Positions 23,783 to 30,659 of a stretch of 35,311 nt of DNA are shown here, piece by piece. The stretch is from NCBI GenBank assembly GCA_937868015.1, contig CALMLW010000006.1, positions 1-35,311 of the forward strand, read 5' to 3'. Position numbers and translations under genes: made by a program. This DNA is from an uncultured Synergistaceae bacterium. GTDB taxonomy: Bacteria > Synergistota > Synergistia > Synergistales > Aminiphilaceae. Each line of letters starts with the position of its first letter. Position 1 is the stretch's first letter. The notes under the pieces are model-generated. The model did no database searches. It was not told the origin of the DNA and was given only the letters and a program-made list of their open reading frames with translations.

Positions 23783-23891
23783 TTCTCATAGGTTATTTCG
23801 TCGGCGGCCCTATTGTGATCGAACAACAACATAAGAAGGCCCCCTCGAAAGCCCGCGAGGGGAGAATGAATGGATGAAGGGAGGGTGGGCG

Positions 23892-24821
23892 ATGCTGGCG
23901 GAACTGTTGCGCAATGGGGATATGGTTCTTCTGCCGGAAAAACATCGCCCGGAGGGTATTCCTGCGCCGATCGTTCCCTACGTGGTGCTCTTAGCCCCTT
24001 ACAACAGGGCTCTGGTGGGAACGGACGTGCTCGGATGCCATGAACGATGGCTTTGGGGCAAACTCGGAGGTGATCTTTGGCAGGATGTCACCCTGTACGA
24101 CGACAAGAGTAAGACCCTATCTCTGGGCATCTTTGGTGACATTCGAGTCAATTCCCAGGCCGTGACCCTTCTGCGCCGAGAACTTTTGTCGCACCTTCTC
24201 CCCCCGGGGGACCACGAGGCGGCGCTAAGACTCTTACGCGAAGCTCTGCGCCACGACGCCGTAGCCTCCATCGTGGAGAAATCTCAAGACCCCACCCTCT
24301 GGGGCGAATTGGTGGAAGAAGACGAGACCTTGCGGATGGCCTACTGGGGCTTTCGCCTGGCGCTAGCCTGGGGGACATCGGAAACCATCGTCCATCTCCG
24401 CACGTGGCTTCGTCTTGCGCGTCATTCCTTCGACGGATCGTTACGAAAACCCCGGCTATGGGCCTTCCTGGGGAGTCCTGATGAGGGATCACTGAAGGAC
24501 CTGATGGCCTTGGGCTTTCGGGAGGAGCCCCTGCACGCCCTGAGCTCCAACGAGATAAGTCCGGCGGCGGTAAAGGGCCCCGGGGGATACCTGACCCAGT
24601 TCTGGTACCATCAAGGCTCCCCCAAAGACGGCGTGCCTCCCTTGGGGATGCGCCTCTGGCTCTATCTTACATCGGCCCTTTGGGACGACCTCCGGGGGCG
24701 AAAGGGACTCTCGGTGCGGGAGATGGTCTTCGCCTCCTGGGGCTTTCTAGACGCTCTGGACGCAGAGGCCCACATGGGGCGGTACGGGAAATCCACCCTG
24801 TCTACCGTCCCCTCCCCTTAG
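23892..24821 (+). CDS. hypothetical protein, family not recognised
   Basis: I do not recognise this 309-residue protein. It has no signal peptide and no membrane segment. It is rich in Leu, Trp and charged residues and looks soluble and mostly helical, with a possible beta-rich start (APIVPYVVLLAPYNRALVG). Local features are DVTLYDDKSKTLSLGIFGDI and a repeated helical middle part (RELLSHLLPP, ALRLLREALRHD). ATG 23892 is preferred with AGGGAGGG six bases upstream; an in-frame ATG at 23874 would add six residues. Codon use looks like its neighbours. It stands alone between a divergent tautomerase and a converging rqcH, ending in a strong terminator. Confidence 0.75.
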   Translation: MLAELLRNGDMVLLPEKHRPEGIPAPIVPYVVLLAPYNRALVGTDVLGCHERWLWGKLGGDLWQDVTLYDDKSKTLSLGIFGDIRVNSQAVTLLRRELLSHLLPPGDHEAALRLLREALRHDAVASIVEKSQDPTLWGELVEEDETLRMAYWGFRLALAWGTSETIVHLRTWLRLARHSFDGSLRKPRLWAFLGSPDEGSLKDLMALGFREEPLHALSSNEISPAAVKGPGGYLTQFWYHQGSPKDGVPPLGMRLWLYLTSALWDDLRGRKGLSVREMVFASWGFLDALDAEAHMGRYGKSTLSTVPSP

Positions 24822-24846
24822 GGAGATTCTCCCGAAGCCTTGGCGC

Positions 24847-24875
24847 AAAAGCTCCCCCTTTTGGGGGGCTTTTTT
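24847..24875 (+). terminator. terminator between converging genes
   Basis: AAAAGCTCCCCC, loop TTTT, GGGGGGCTTTTTT. The stem is followed by six T on the plus strand and by AAAA complement (TTTT) on the minus strand, so it can serve both the hypothetical gene and rqcH. Confidence 0.88.
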
Positions 24876-24887
24876 GGCTCCGGCGCT

Positions 24888-26558
24888 TCAGCTTGGTCCT
24901 TTTCCCACCACGGCGTAGGGAACGCTCCGCCAGTAAGACGGGGAGACGCGAACGGTACGAAAACGGTGATAGGTGACGAAGGCCACCCCTTGACCGGGAA
25001 CGTGACGCACTTGGCGACGTTCGGTCACGTCCACTGCCACGGAAAGGCTTCCCTTGGCCCGGCTGTAGGCCGCCGCCAAAGAGGCGGCAAAGTGGACCAG
25101 GACGTCCCGTTGCCCTTCGTCTTCCACCTGGGCGATGACGTGGGCCCCGGGGACGTTTTGGGCGTGGCACCAGAGATCATCCCCCGAGGCTATCTCAAAC
25201 GTGACATATCGATTCCCGGGGGCGTTTAACCCCACGTAGACCCTCCCCCCGGCCAGATCGTATCGAAGATGTGGTGGGGCAGGGCGGCGCTTTTTTGTCG
25301 AAGGCCCGGGGCGGGAGATCTCCAGGAGAGACCGGAGCACCTGAATATCTTCCACCGCGTCGAGCACGGCCATCTGCTCCTCCACGTCGTGTCGCCGGGC
25401 CTCCAGGGCGCGCCGTTCTCTCTCGAGATCTTGGCCGTAGGCCTTCCACTTTCGGTACATTCGGTAACAGTTCTGGGCGTTGGCGGCTACACTCCTCTCC
25501 GGATCGAGAGGGATCTCCTCCGGCGGGGCTTCCGATTCCCACAGGGACAAAGCGATGCTTGTCGCCCGCATCGCCAGCGCCTCCTCCACTCTGGGGGCGT
25601 GGGAGAGCAGGAGATCTCCCCAGACTCGCCTCTGATCCGCCTGGCCGAAAAGTAGCTCTTTGTGGGCAAAACCCTCCTCCTCTCGGGCCAATCGATGGGC
25701 CACACTCTCCGCTTCTTGTCGCAAGAAGCGGAGTCCGGTCTGCAAAATTCGCGACCTCATGGGGGCGGCGACGATCCGCTGGGAGGCGATGAGGAGATCT
25801 TCGGAGATCTCGGTGCCTTCAGGGAGAAGGAAGGGAAATTGGGTCAGATATCCCTTGCCTAGCTCCTGGACGATGCCTCGATGGGGCGCAAAAAAACCCT
25901 CCCGCAGGGCTTGAACCCACCTATCCCGGGGAAGGGTCTGCCAATGGCGGGCCACATGAGCCAGGAAGGGACGGCCGAAGCCGATCATGTGAGTCAGAGA
26001 AGAAGGGGCTTCATCGATCCACGAAGTTTCTTCAGGGGTAAATCCCTCCATGGGGGGAGGGGGGACATAGGGGTGTCCGGGCAGAAGGCTCCGGTAACGG
26101 TTCATATCCGGATGGACGTGTTTTGCCGCATCGACGATGATTCCCCCCTCGTCCCGGAGGGCCAGATTGCTGTAGCGTCCGGCGCACTCCAGCACCAGAG
26201 AACGCCCTCGACAGATTCCGGCGCCGATGGAGCGTTCGAAAAAAAGCTCCAGCACGCGGTCATGTCCCCACTGCTCAGCGCGTACGAAACGGGCCCCGCC
26301 AATGTGGGCACGCAGCGCCAGAAGCAGGGAGCAGGGGGATTCTCCCGCGCTCTTCAAATCCGCCATGCGATGGGGCGCCATTCGACACAGTCCGGGGGAA
26401 TCCGCATGCCATGTTATAAAGAGCCAATCCTTCCCGTGCCAACATTGGAGGGCCACCCACTCCCGCCCCCCTTCCAGCCGGGCGACCCGGTCCGGGGCTT
26501 GATGCCGATCTATCAATGCCCCCGCCCAAGCTCTGACCAATTCCGATCCCAGGGCCAT
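24888..26558 (-). CDS. rqcH: RqcH/NFACT-family ribosome quality control factor
   Basis: The 556-residue protein is the bacterial Rqc2 homologue. It binds obstructed 50S subunits and, in B. subtilis, adds C-terminal alanine tails using tRNA-Ala. The NFACT-N domain shows FVRAEQWGHDRVLELFF with the essential Asp-Arg pair at residues 100-101. Then come the helical middle with a coiled coil (about 350-410) and NFACT-R with DDLWCHAQNVPGAHVIAQV. ATG 26558 is chosen with GGTGGGG upstream; the frame is open to 26585. The middle region carries many Arg/Glu coiled-coil residues (DLERERRALEARRHDVEEQM). It faces away from tRNA-Ala(CGC). Confidence 0.92.
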   Translation of the reverse strand: MALGSELVRAWAGALIDRHQAPDRVARLEGGREWVALQCWHGKDWLFITWHADSPGLCRMAPHRMADLKSAGESPCSLLLALRAHIGGARFVRAEQWGHDRVLELFFERSIGAGICRGRSLVLECAGRYSNLALRDEGGIIVDAAKHVHPDMNRYRSLLPGHPYVPPPPMEGFTPEETSWIDEAPSSLTHMIGFGRPFLAHVARHWQTLPRDRWVQALREGFFAPHRGIVQELGKGYLTQFPFLLPEGTEISEDLLIASQRIVAAPMRSRILQTGLRFLRQEAESVAHRLAREEEGFAHKELLFGQADQRRVWGDLLLSHAPRVEEALAMRATSIALSLWESEAPPEEIPLDPERSVAANAQNCYRMYRKWKAYGQDLERERRALEARRHDVEEQMAVLDAVEDIQVLRSLLEISRPGPSTKKRRPAPPHLRYDLAGGRVYVGLNAPGNRYVTFEIASGDDLWCHAQNVPGAHVIAQVEDEGQRDVLVHFAASLAAAYSRAKGSLSVAVDVTERRQVRHVPGQGVAFVTYHRFRTVRVSPSYWRSVPYAVVGKGPS

Positions 26559-26632
26559 TTTTCCCCACCCTCTCCGTCGTGTCATACCCTTAGAAGAGCA
26601 CGAAGGAACAGTCTACCTGGAACCACGCACTC

Positions 26633-26662
26633 TTGACAAGAGCGGGGGTGCCGCACTAGAAT
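26633..26662 (+). promoter_or_regulatory. promoter reading toward tRNA-Ala
   Basis: Consensus TTGACA (26633-26638), an 18-bp spacer and TAGAAT (26657-26662). It would give a tRNA precursor with a leader of nearly 90 nt. Confidence 0.7.
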
Positions 26663-26744
26663 ACTCCCCGGGTTGCGCCGGGTTGTGGCATCCGATATGG
26701 CTGGGGGACCGTGGCCCTGGCGTTTTGGAATAGTTCCCGGGTTG
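26659..26744 (+). repeat. imperfect direct repeat in the tRNA-Ala leader
   Basis: GAATACTCCCCGGGTTG (26659-26675) recurs as GAATAGTTCCCGGGTTG (26728-26744), differing at two positions. GGGTTG also occurs between them at 26680-26685. The first copy includes most of the -10 box, so the second could be a relic promoter. Confidence 0.45.
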
Positions 26745-26755
26745 TGGTGTGGCGT

Positions 26756-26830
26756 GGGGCTGTAGCGCAGAGGGAGCGCGATTCCTTCGCAAGGAATAGG
26801 CCGGGGGTTCGAGTCCCCCCAGCTCCACCA
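26756..26830 (+). tRNA. tRNA-Ala (CGC anticodon)
   Basis: A complete 75-nt tRNA with encoded CCA. Acceptor GGGGCTG pairs with CAGCTCC, giving the G3-U70 wobble pair that identifies alanine tRNAs. The anticodon arm ATTCC/GGAAT holds loop TTCGCAA, so the anticodon is CGC, reading GCG. The T arm is GGGGGTTCGAGTCCCCC. Confidence 0.95.
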
Positions 26831-26838
26831 ACAATTAC

Positions 26839-26858
26839 AAGGGTTTAGAGACCCTTTT
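26839..26858 (+). terminator. terminator after tRNA-Ala
   Basis: AAGGGT, loop TTAGAG, ACCCTT, continuing into TTTT. The stem is short, so some read-through into the following structured interval is likely. Confidence 0.6.
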
Positions 26859-26922
26859 ACAGCGCGAAAGTCTCGCCAAGGGAGTGGCGGCTTCGCGGTA
26901 GAAACCAGCCTCTTCCTGGGGT

Positions 26923-27064
26923 GATTTTCTATCCTGGGGGGAGGCGTGTTTTGTGGTTAGAAAATCTGCAAGAGCGGCACAAGAGGAGGCGACGCTTCTA
27001 CGTGCCGCCGTCGGAAGCTTCCACATCTTCCGCCGGGGCCTCGGCCTTGCTCCGTCAACCCCGG
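26923..27064 (+). other. chain of hairpins, candidate structured RNA
   Basis: Four inverted repeats follow one another: GATTTTCTA/TAGAAAATC (26923-26966, 26-base loop), GCGGCAC/GTGCCGC with an inner AGAGG/CTTCT stem (26974-27008), CGGAAG/CTTCCG (about 27011-27031) and CCGGGG/CCCCGG (about 27032-27063). No known riboswitch, tmRNA, RNase P, 6S or SRP signature was found. The 54-codon ORF described separately runs through it, so the pairing may be partly accidental. Confidence 0.4.
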
Positions 27065-27117
27065 ACCTCGATCGGCACATTCCCGATTCCTTCGAGAAGT
27101 GGTACCTTAGGCGGTGA
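26953..27117 (+). CDS. small hypothetical ORF, 54 residues
   Basis: A GTG-started ORF preceded by GGGGGGAGG eight bases upstream. The protein begins VVRKSARAAQEEATLLRAAV (Met at position 1 in practice) and ends DSFEKWYLRR; it is basic and I recognise no family. Third codon positions in its second half are mostly G or C, as in neighbouring genes. A terminator-like hairpin begins at its stop codon. The same frame stays open for 42 more codons after this TGA, to a TAG at 27244-27246, so it may instead be a broken longer gene. Only moderately supported. Confidence 0.4.
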   Translation: MVRKSARAAQEEATLLRAAVGSFHIFRRGLGLAPSTPDLDRHIPDSFEKWYLRR

Positions 27118-27160
27118 GAAAACCCGCGCCAGGCGTTCACGGCCGCCCTTTATTTTTTCC
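27110..27160 (+). terminator. terminator-like hairpin 1
   Basis: GGCGGTGA (27110-27117) pairs with TCA and CCGCC (27137-27147, with a CGG bulge), followed by CTTTATTTTTTCC. The left arm contains the TGA stop of the 54-codon ORF. Confidence 0.5.
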
Positions 27161-27178
27161 GCACTCCGTGGACCAGAA

Positions 27179-27205
27179 GCACGCGCCGTTGTGTGCTCCG
27201 CGTGC
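27179..27205 (+). other. perfect 7-bp hairpin
   Basis: GCACGCG (27179-27185) and CGCGTGC (27199-27205) flank a 13-base loop. No T-run follows. It lies between two terminator-like structures. Confidence 0.4.
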
Positions 27206-27229
27206 CGATGGCCTATCTGCGTGAGAAGG

Positions 27230-27277
27230 GAGGGGAAGCGGTCTAGGGCTCCCTTCGGGAATCGCTCCTCAGTTTTT
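27230..27277 (+). terminator. terminator-like hairpin 2
   Basis: GAGG and AGCG (27230-27240, 3-base bulge) pair with CGCT and CCTC (27263-27270), enclosing a CCC/GGG stem, then AGTTTTT. Confidence 0.45.
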
Positions 27278-27320
27278 CGTCGGGAAAGGGTCATAGGAAC
27301 GATGGGTTGATCCAAGGGTT

Positions 27321-27368
27321 CCACCACTTCTTTTGGGCTGGAGACCGTCCGGAGGAGTGGTGGTTTTT
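27321..27368 (+). terminator. terminator-like hairpin 3 (strong)
   Basis: CCACCACTTC (27321-27330) pairs with GGAGTGGTGG (27354-27363) with one G-U pair, then TTTTT (27364-27368). It would stop any transcript entering from the tRNA-Ala side before the DUF1850 gene. Confidence 0.75.
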
Positions 27369-27437
27369 GTATCCGAAGGTATTTCTCAGCCCTCCGCTCC
27401 TTCCACCCCAGAGGACCGGGAGTCACGGAGCCGTCCC

Positions 27438-27466
27438 TTTCAACATCCTTCCTTCCGTGATAGACT
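27438..27466 (+). promoter_or_regulatory. candidate promoter of the DUF1850 gene
   Basis: TTTCAA (27438-27443), a 17-bp spacer and TAGACT (27461-27466), just after the last terminator. A 14-codon ORF (ATG 27482, stop 27524-27526) with GGGAGGGG six bases upstream follows. Its stop is one base before the chosen DUF1850 ATG. Confidence 0.4.
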
Positions 27467-27527
27467 TGGGAGGGGTATTCCATGGGGAGACAAGAGAAGG
27501 GGGATCTGGGGAAAGGGGCCCGATGAA

Positions 27528-28088
27528 ATGGGGGCGGACTTTTGGAAAGCAGGATCGTCGGGCCCTTATGGGGGGCCGCGAGGGGAGGTCTTCTTTGGAA
27601 AGGCCCTGCGTCGGTGGGAAAAGGGGTTGGGGAAGGTCCTCGTGGGGCTGGGGCTCCTCTTTCTCTGCGTCATCCCCACGCCGGTGATCAAGATTTCCCA
27701 CCATGATGGGACTCCGTGGATAGAACAGAAGGTGCTCCCGGGGCAGGAAGTGATTACCGTATACACCCACTCTGTGGAGCGCACCGAGGTGCGAGACACT
27801 TACCGGGTCGTCGGAGGGACGTTGTGGGCCTGGGAGACCTGGACAAAATCTCAAAATGCGGGACTACCCACGGAAACCGGGCTGTGGGGACGCTATTTCC
27901 TCCGGGGCCCGTGGCAGGTTTACCAGGGGTGTCATGCGAGCTACTGCCGCATCGTGTGGCGCGTGGGGAACGAACTCTTGGGGAGAAACGTCGTAATGCT
28001 CCCACCGGGGAAGGAGGTGAAGGCCTTCCTTCTTTTTCCGGGGGAGAGGATGGCCTTTGCGGCTTCTTGGGGGTTGGGCCCTTTCTAG
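27528..28088 (+). CDS. DUF1850 domain protein, TRAP transporter partner
   Basis: The 186-residue protein has one membrane segment (about residues 35-55, VLVGLGLLFLCVIPTP) followed by an extracytoplasmic DUF1850 domain. That domain has its typical motif VYTHSVERTEVRDTYRV (about 78-94) and AGLPTETG. DUF1850 proteins are found almost only next to TAXI-type TRAP transporters with fused 4TM/12TM permeases, and their role is unknown. ATG 27528 has AAAGGGG nine bases upstream; the frame is open to 27333, but that part looks non-coding. The permease follows after 335 bp. Confidence 0.8.
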   Translation: MGADFWKAGSSGPYGGPRGEVFFGKALRRWEKGLGKVLVGLGLLFLCVIPTPVIKISHHDGTPWIEQKVLPGQEVITVYTHSVERTEVRDTYRVVGGTLWAWETWTKSQNAGLPTETGLWGRYFLRGPWQVYQGCHASYCRIVWRVGNELLGRNVVMLPPGKEVKAFLLFPGERMAFAASWGLGPF

Positions 28089-28423
28089 TTTTTTAAAGGC
28101 CCCTCCCTTTCAAGGAGTTCCTTCCTAAAGCGTTTTTGGTGGCCTATTTTTCGGGGAGGAAGGGCAATCTAGAAAAAGATACGGCCGTCCCTGCGGTGAT
28201 TCCTCATCAGATTCCACCTTCGTCGATGGAGACTGCGGTGACCTCTGCAGGGAGTTTACCCTGGAACCCTGGGAGAGTACGGCAAGGGGAGAGGGAAGGG
28301 GGGGAAAAGGCGCCTTTTTTGGAAGGATCTTCCGGGGTTGAAACAGGGAGAGGCCTTTCCAAGGGGCATCGGCCGCAGAACGGTGGGCGAAAGGACCGTA
28401 AGGATTGATCAGAAAAGGAGGCG
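28089..28423 (+). other. 335-bp gap, no gene recognised
   Basis: No convincing ORF. A 90-codon frame (28136-28408) is rich in Gly, Arg and Glu and looks non-coding. A 14-bp palindrome AAAAGGCGCCTTTT followed by TT (28305-28320) could be a weak terminator. The end of the gap carries AAAAGGAGG, the ribosome site of the permease gene. Confidence 0.5.
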
Positions 28424-30553
28424 ATGGATTTGGGAAAACCTGCACCGGAACAAAAGCAACATCAGGTCATGGACGGTGAGCTCCCTGGCCCTGCGACCAT
28501 AGACCTGGACGCCCTGCGTCGCGAATTCGACACCGAGGCCCGTTTTCGCAAGTTGCGGGGATGGATGGCGGGAGTTGTCACGGGGGCCTGCGTGGCTCTG
28601 TCTCTCTTTCACCTCTACACGGCCGGTTTCGGCTTGCTCAACGCCATCAAGCAGCGCTCCGTCCACCTGGCCATAGTTCTTTTTGTGGTGTTTCTCATCT
28701 ATCCCGCGTCGCAGAAATCGGCAAAAGACCGCATCCCATGGTATGACTTCGTCTTGGCCTCCATGGCGGCCTTTGTCGTATTTTACCACGTGATTTTCTT
28801 TCAGGACCTGCTCTTGCGGTCGGGGCTTCCGACGACTATGGACCTTGTGGCGGGTTTTTTGGGCATCACACTCCTTTTGGAAGCCACTCGCCGGGTGTCG
28901 AATCCGGTCTTGCCCATCATCGCCATAATCTTTTTGCTGTACTGTTACTTTGGCCGATATTTTTTCGGCATTTTTGCCCATCGAGGATACAATTTCACTA
29001 GAATAATCAACCACATGTATCTGGGCACCGAAGGGGTCTTTGGTACTCCCCTGGAAGTTTCCGCCACGTTTGTGTTCCTGTTCATCTTGTTTGGGACCTT
29101 TCTGGAACAGACGGGCATGGGGAAATTCATCATCGACCTGGCCATGGCCCTGGCGGGGCATTCCACCGGAGGGCCCGCCAAGGTGGCGGTAATCAGCTCG
29201 GGACTCATGGGTTCCATTTCGGGCTCCTCGGTGGCCAATGTTTGTACCACGGGGATGTTCACCATACCTCTCATGAAAAGTGTAGGATACAAACCCTACT
29301 TTGCCGGAGCCGTGGAAGCGGTGGCCTCCACCGGAGGACAAATCATGCCCCCGGTGATGGGAGCCGCCGGGTTCATCATGGCCACCATGATGGAGGTCCC
29401 CTATCTGGAAGTGGCCGCTGCGGCGGTAATCCCAGCCCTTCTTTATTACTTCGCCGTCTACGTCCAGGTACACTTCGAAGCCCATCGTCTGGGCCTTCGG
29501 GGGTTGGCCCGCGAACGCTTGCCTCATATTGTGCCGCTCATGAAGGAGAAGGGACACTTGCTAATTCCCCTGGCGGGGATCATTTACTTCCTCGTGGCGG
29601 GGTACACCCCTCTTAAGGCTGCATTTAACGGGATCATGATTACAGTGGTGGTCTCCTTCTTCCGGAAAGACACCCGGTTGACCCTTCCCCGCATGCTGGC
29701 CGCCCTGGAAGAAGGGGCCCGTGGAGCCCTGGGCGTAGCCTGTGCCTGCGCCACCGTGGGCATCGTGGTGGGCACCGCCACGCTGACGGGATTGGGCCTT
29801 ACCATAGCCAACGCCATCGTTAAGCTGTCTGGAGGCATGCTGTTTTTAACGTTGGCTTTTACCATGGTGGCCTGTATTCTCCTGGGAGCGGGATTGCCCA
29901 CCACGGCGAATTTCATTGTTACGAGCACCATGGCAGCCCCCGCCCTCTTCCAATTCGACATCCCCCCCATGGCGGTCTACATGTTTGTGCTGTACTATGG
30001 CATCGCGGCGGACCTGAGCCCTCCTGTGGCGCTGGCGGCGTATGCGGGGGCGGGCATCGCGGGGTCCGACCCCATGAAGACCGGCATGACTGCCATGAAA
30101 CTCGCCATTGCGGGCTTCATCGTTCCATTCATCTACGTATTTAACCCCATGCTGGTCCTGGTGGGGCTTCCCGTGCGCCCCGCCATGCTGGCCATCCTGG
30201 CCGTAGGGCTCCTCCTGGCTGGAGTTTTGGGGGCCATGAACCGGGAAAATTCGTCGAAAAAGCGCGCCACCTTTGGCGTCATAGCGGCCCTTTCCCTGGG
30301 AGTCCTGGGGTTCTTGGTGATGAAAGACATCATCCCCCTGGACTTCATCCAGGCCATGGCCACGGCCATGGTGGGCGTCTGCCTCCTGGGCATGAGCGCC
30401 GTGGGGTTCTACCGCGCGGAGATGAGTTGGTGGGTGCGCCTTTTGGCCCTGGCTGGGGCCCTGGGGCTCATGATCCCCGGATGGAAAACGGACCTGGCCG
30501 GGCTCGTCATCCTCGTCGTAATCCACTTCTACCAAAGGTCCCAGGAAAAGTGA
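28424..30553 (+). CDS. TRAP transporter permease, 4TM/12TM fusion (TAXI type)
   Basis: The 709-residue membrane protein fuses the small (4TM) and large (12TM) TRAP subunits, as in the TIGR02123-type family. About 18 hydrophobic segments are visible. Large-subunit landmarks are GTFLEQTGMGKFIIDLAMAL, SSGLMGSISGSSVANV, ASTGGQIMPPVMGAAGFIM and LGAGLPTTANFIV. TRAP systems use an ion gradient and an extracytoplasmic binding protein to take up organic or amino acids; substrate unknown. The N-terminus (about 45 residues) is cytoplasmic and charged. The expected TAXI binding protein is not next to it. Start ATG with AAAAGGAGG. The stop is 106 bp before ileS. Confidence 0.93.
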   Translation: MDLGKPAPEQKQHQVMDGELPGPATIDLDALRREFDTEARFRKLRGWMAGVVTGACVALSLFHLYTAGFGLLNAIKQRSVHLAIVLFVVFLIYPASQKSAKDRIPWYDFVLASMAAFVVFYHVIFFQDLLLRSGLPTTMDLVAGFLGITLLLEATRRVSNPVLPIIAIIFLLYCYFGRYFFGIFAHRGYNFTRIINHMYLGTEGVFGTPLEVSATFVFLFILFGTFLEQTGMGKFIIDLAMALAGHSTGGPAKVAVISSGLMGSISGSSVANVCTTGMFTIPLMKSVGYKPYFAGAVEAVASTGGQIMPPVMGAAGFIMATMMEVPYLEVAAAAVIPALLYYFAVYVQVHFEAHRLGLRGLARERLPHIVPLMKEKGHLLIPLAGIIYFLVAGYTPLKAAFNGIMITVVVSFFRKDTRLTLPRMLAALEEGARGALGVACACATVGIVVGTATLTGLGLTIANAIVKLSGGMLFLTLAFTMVACILLGAGLPTTANFIVTSTMAAPALFQFDIPPMAVYMFVLYYGIAADLSPPVALAAYAGAGIAGSDPMKTGMTAMKLAIAGFIVPFIYVFNPMLVLVGLPVRPAMLAILAVGLLLAGVLGAMNRENSSKKRATFGVIAALSLGVLGFLVMKDIIPLDFIQAMATAMVGVCLLGMSAVGFYRAEMSWWVRLLALAGALGLMIPGWKTDLAGLVILVVIHFYQRSQEK

Positions 30554-30602
30554 TCCCATCGGCGATGGTTCTGGCGATGTGACCCCCGGGAAGACCCTCG
30601 TG

Positions 30603-30634
30603 GTTGCCGCCCTCGCCTAGGCCAGGGCGGCAAC
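30603..30634 (+). other. strong hairpin in the ileS leader
   Basis: GTTGCCGCCCT (30603-30613) pairs perfectly with AGGGCGGCAAC (30624-30634). The 10-base loop contains the self-complementary GCCTAGGC. It ends 25 nt before the ileS ATG, with no T-run but the AAGGAGG ribosome site just after it. It may be an mRNA-stabilising or regulatory structure. No T-box sequence is visible. Confidence 0.6.
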
Positions 30635-30659
30635 AGACCTTTCTCAAGGAGGATGCTTT

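Noticed and set aside
27097-27160. Possible T-box riboswitch core (GTGGTACC followed by a terminator)
   Set aside because: No Stem I, specifier loop or AG bulge found upstream, and the full T-box consensus is not met. Kept only as a remark in the structured-interval finding.
27307-27687. 126-codon plus-strand frame crossing the strong terminator and the DUF1850 start
   Set aside because: Its aromatic-rich part is created by the terminator hairpin sequence, and its end is low-complexity in the wrong frame of the DUF1850 gene.
28136-28408. 90-codon frame in the gap before the TRAP permease
   Set aside because: GTG start without ribosome site, low-complexity Gly/Arg/Glu composition, no family resemblance.
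28409-29557. 382-codon minus-strand frame opposite the TRAP permease
   Set aside because: Very His-rich antisense shadow of a membrane protein gene.
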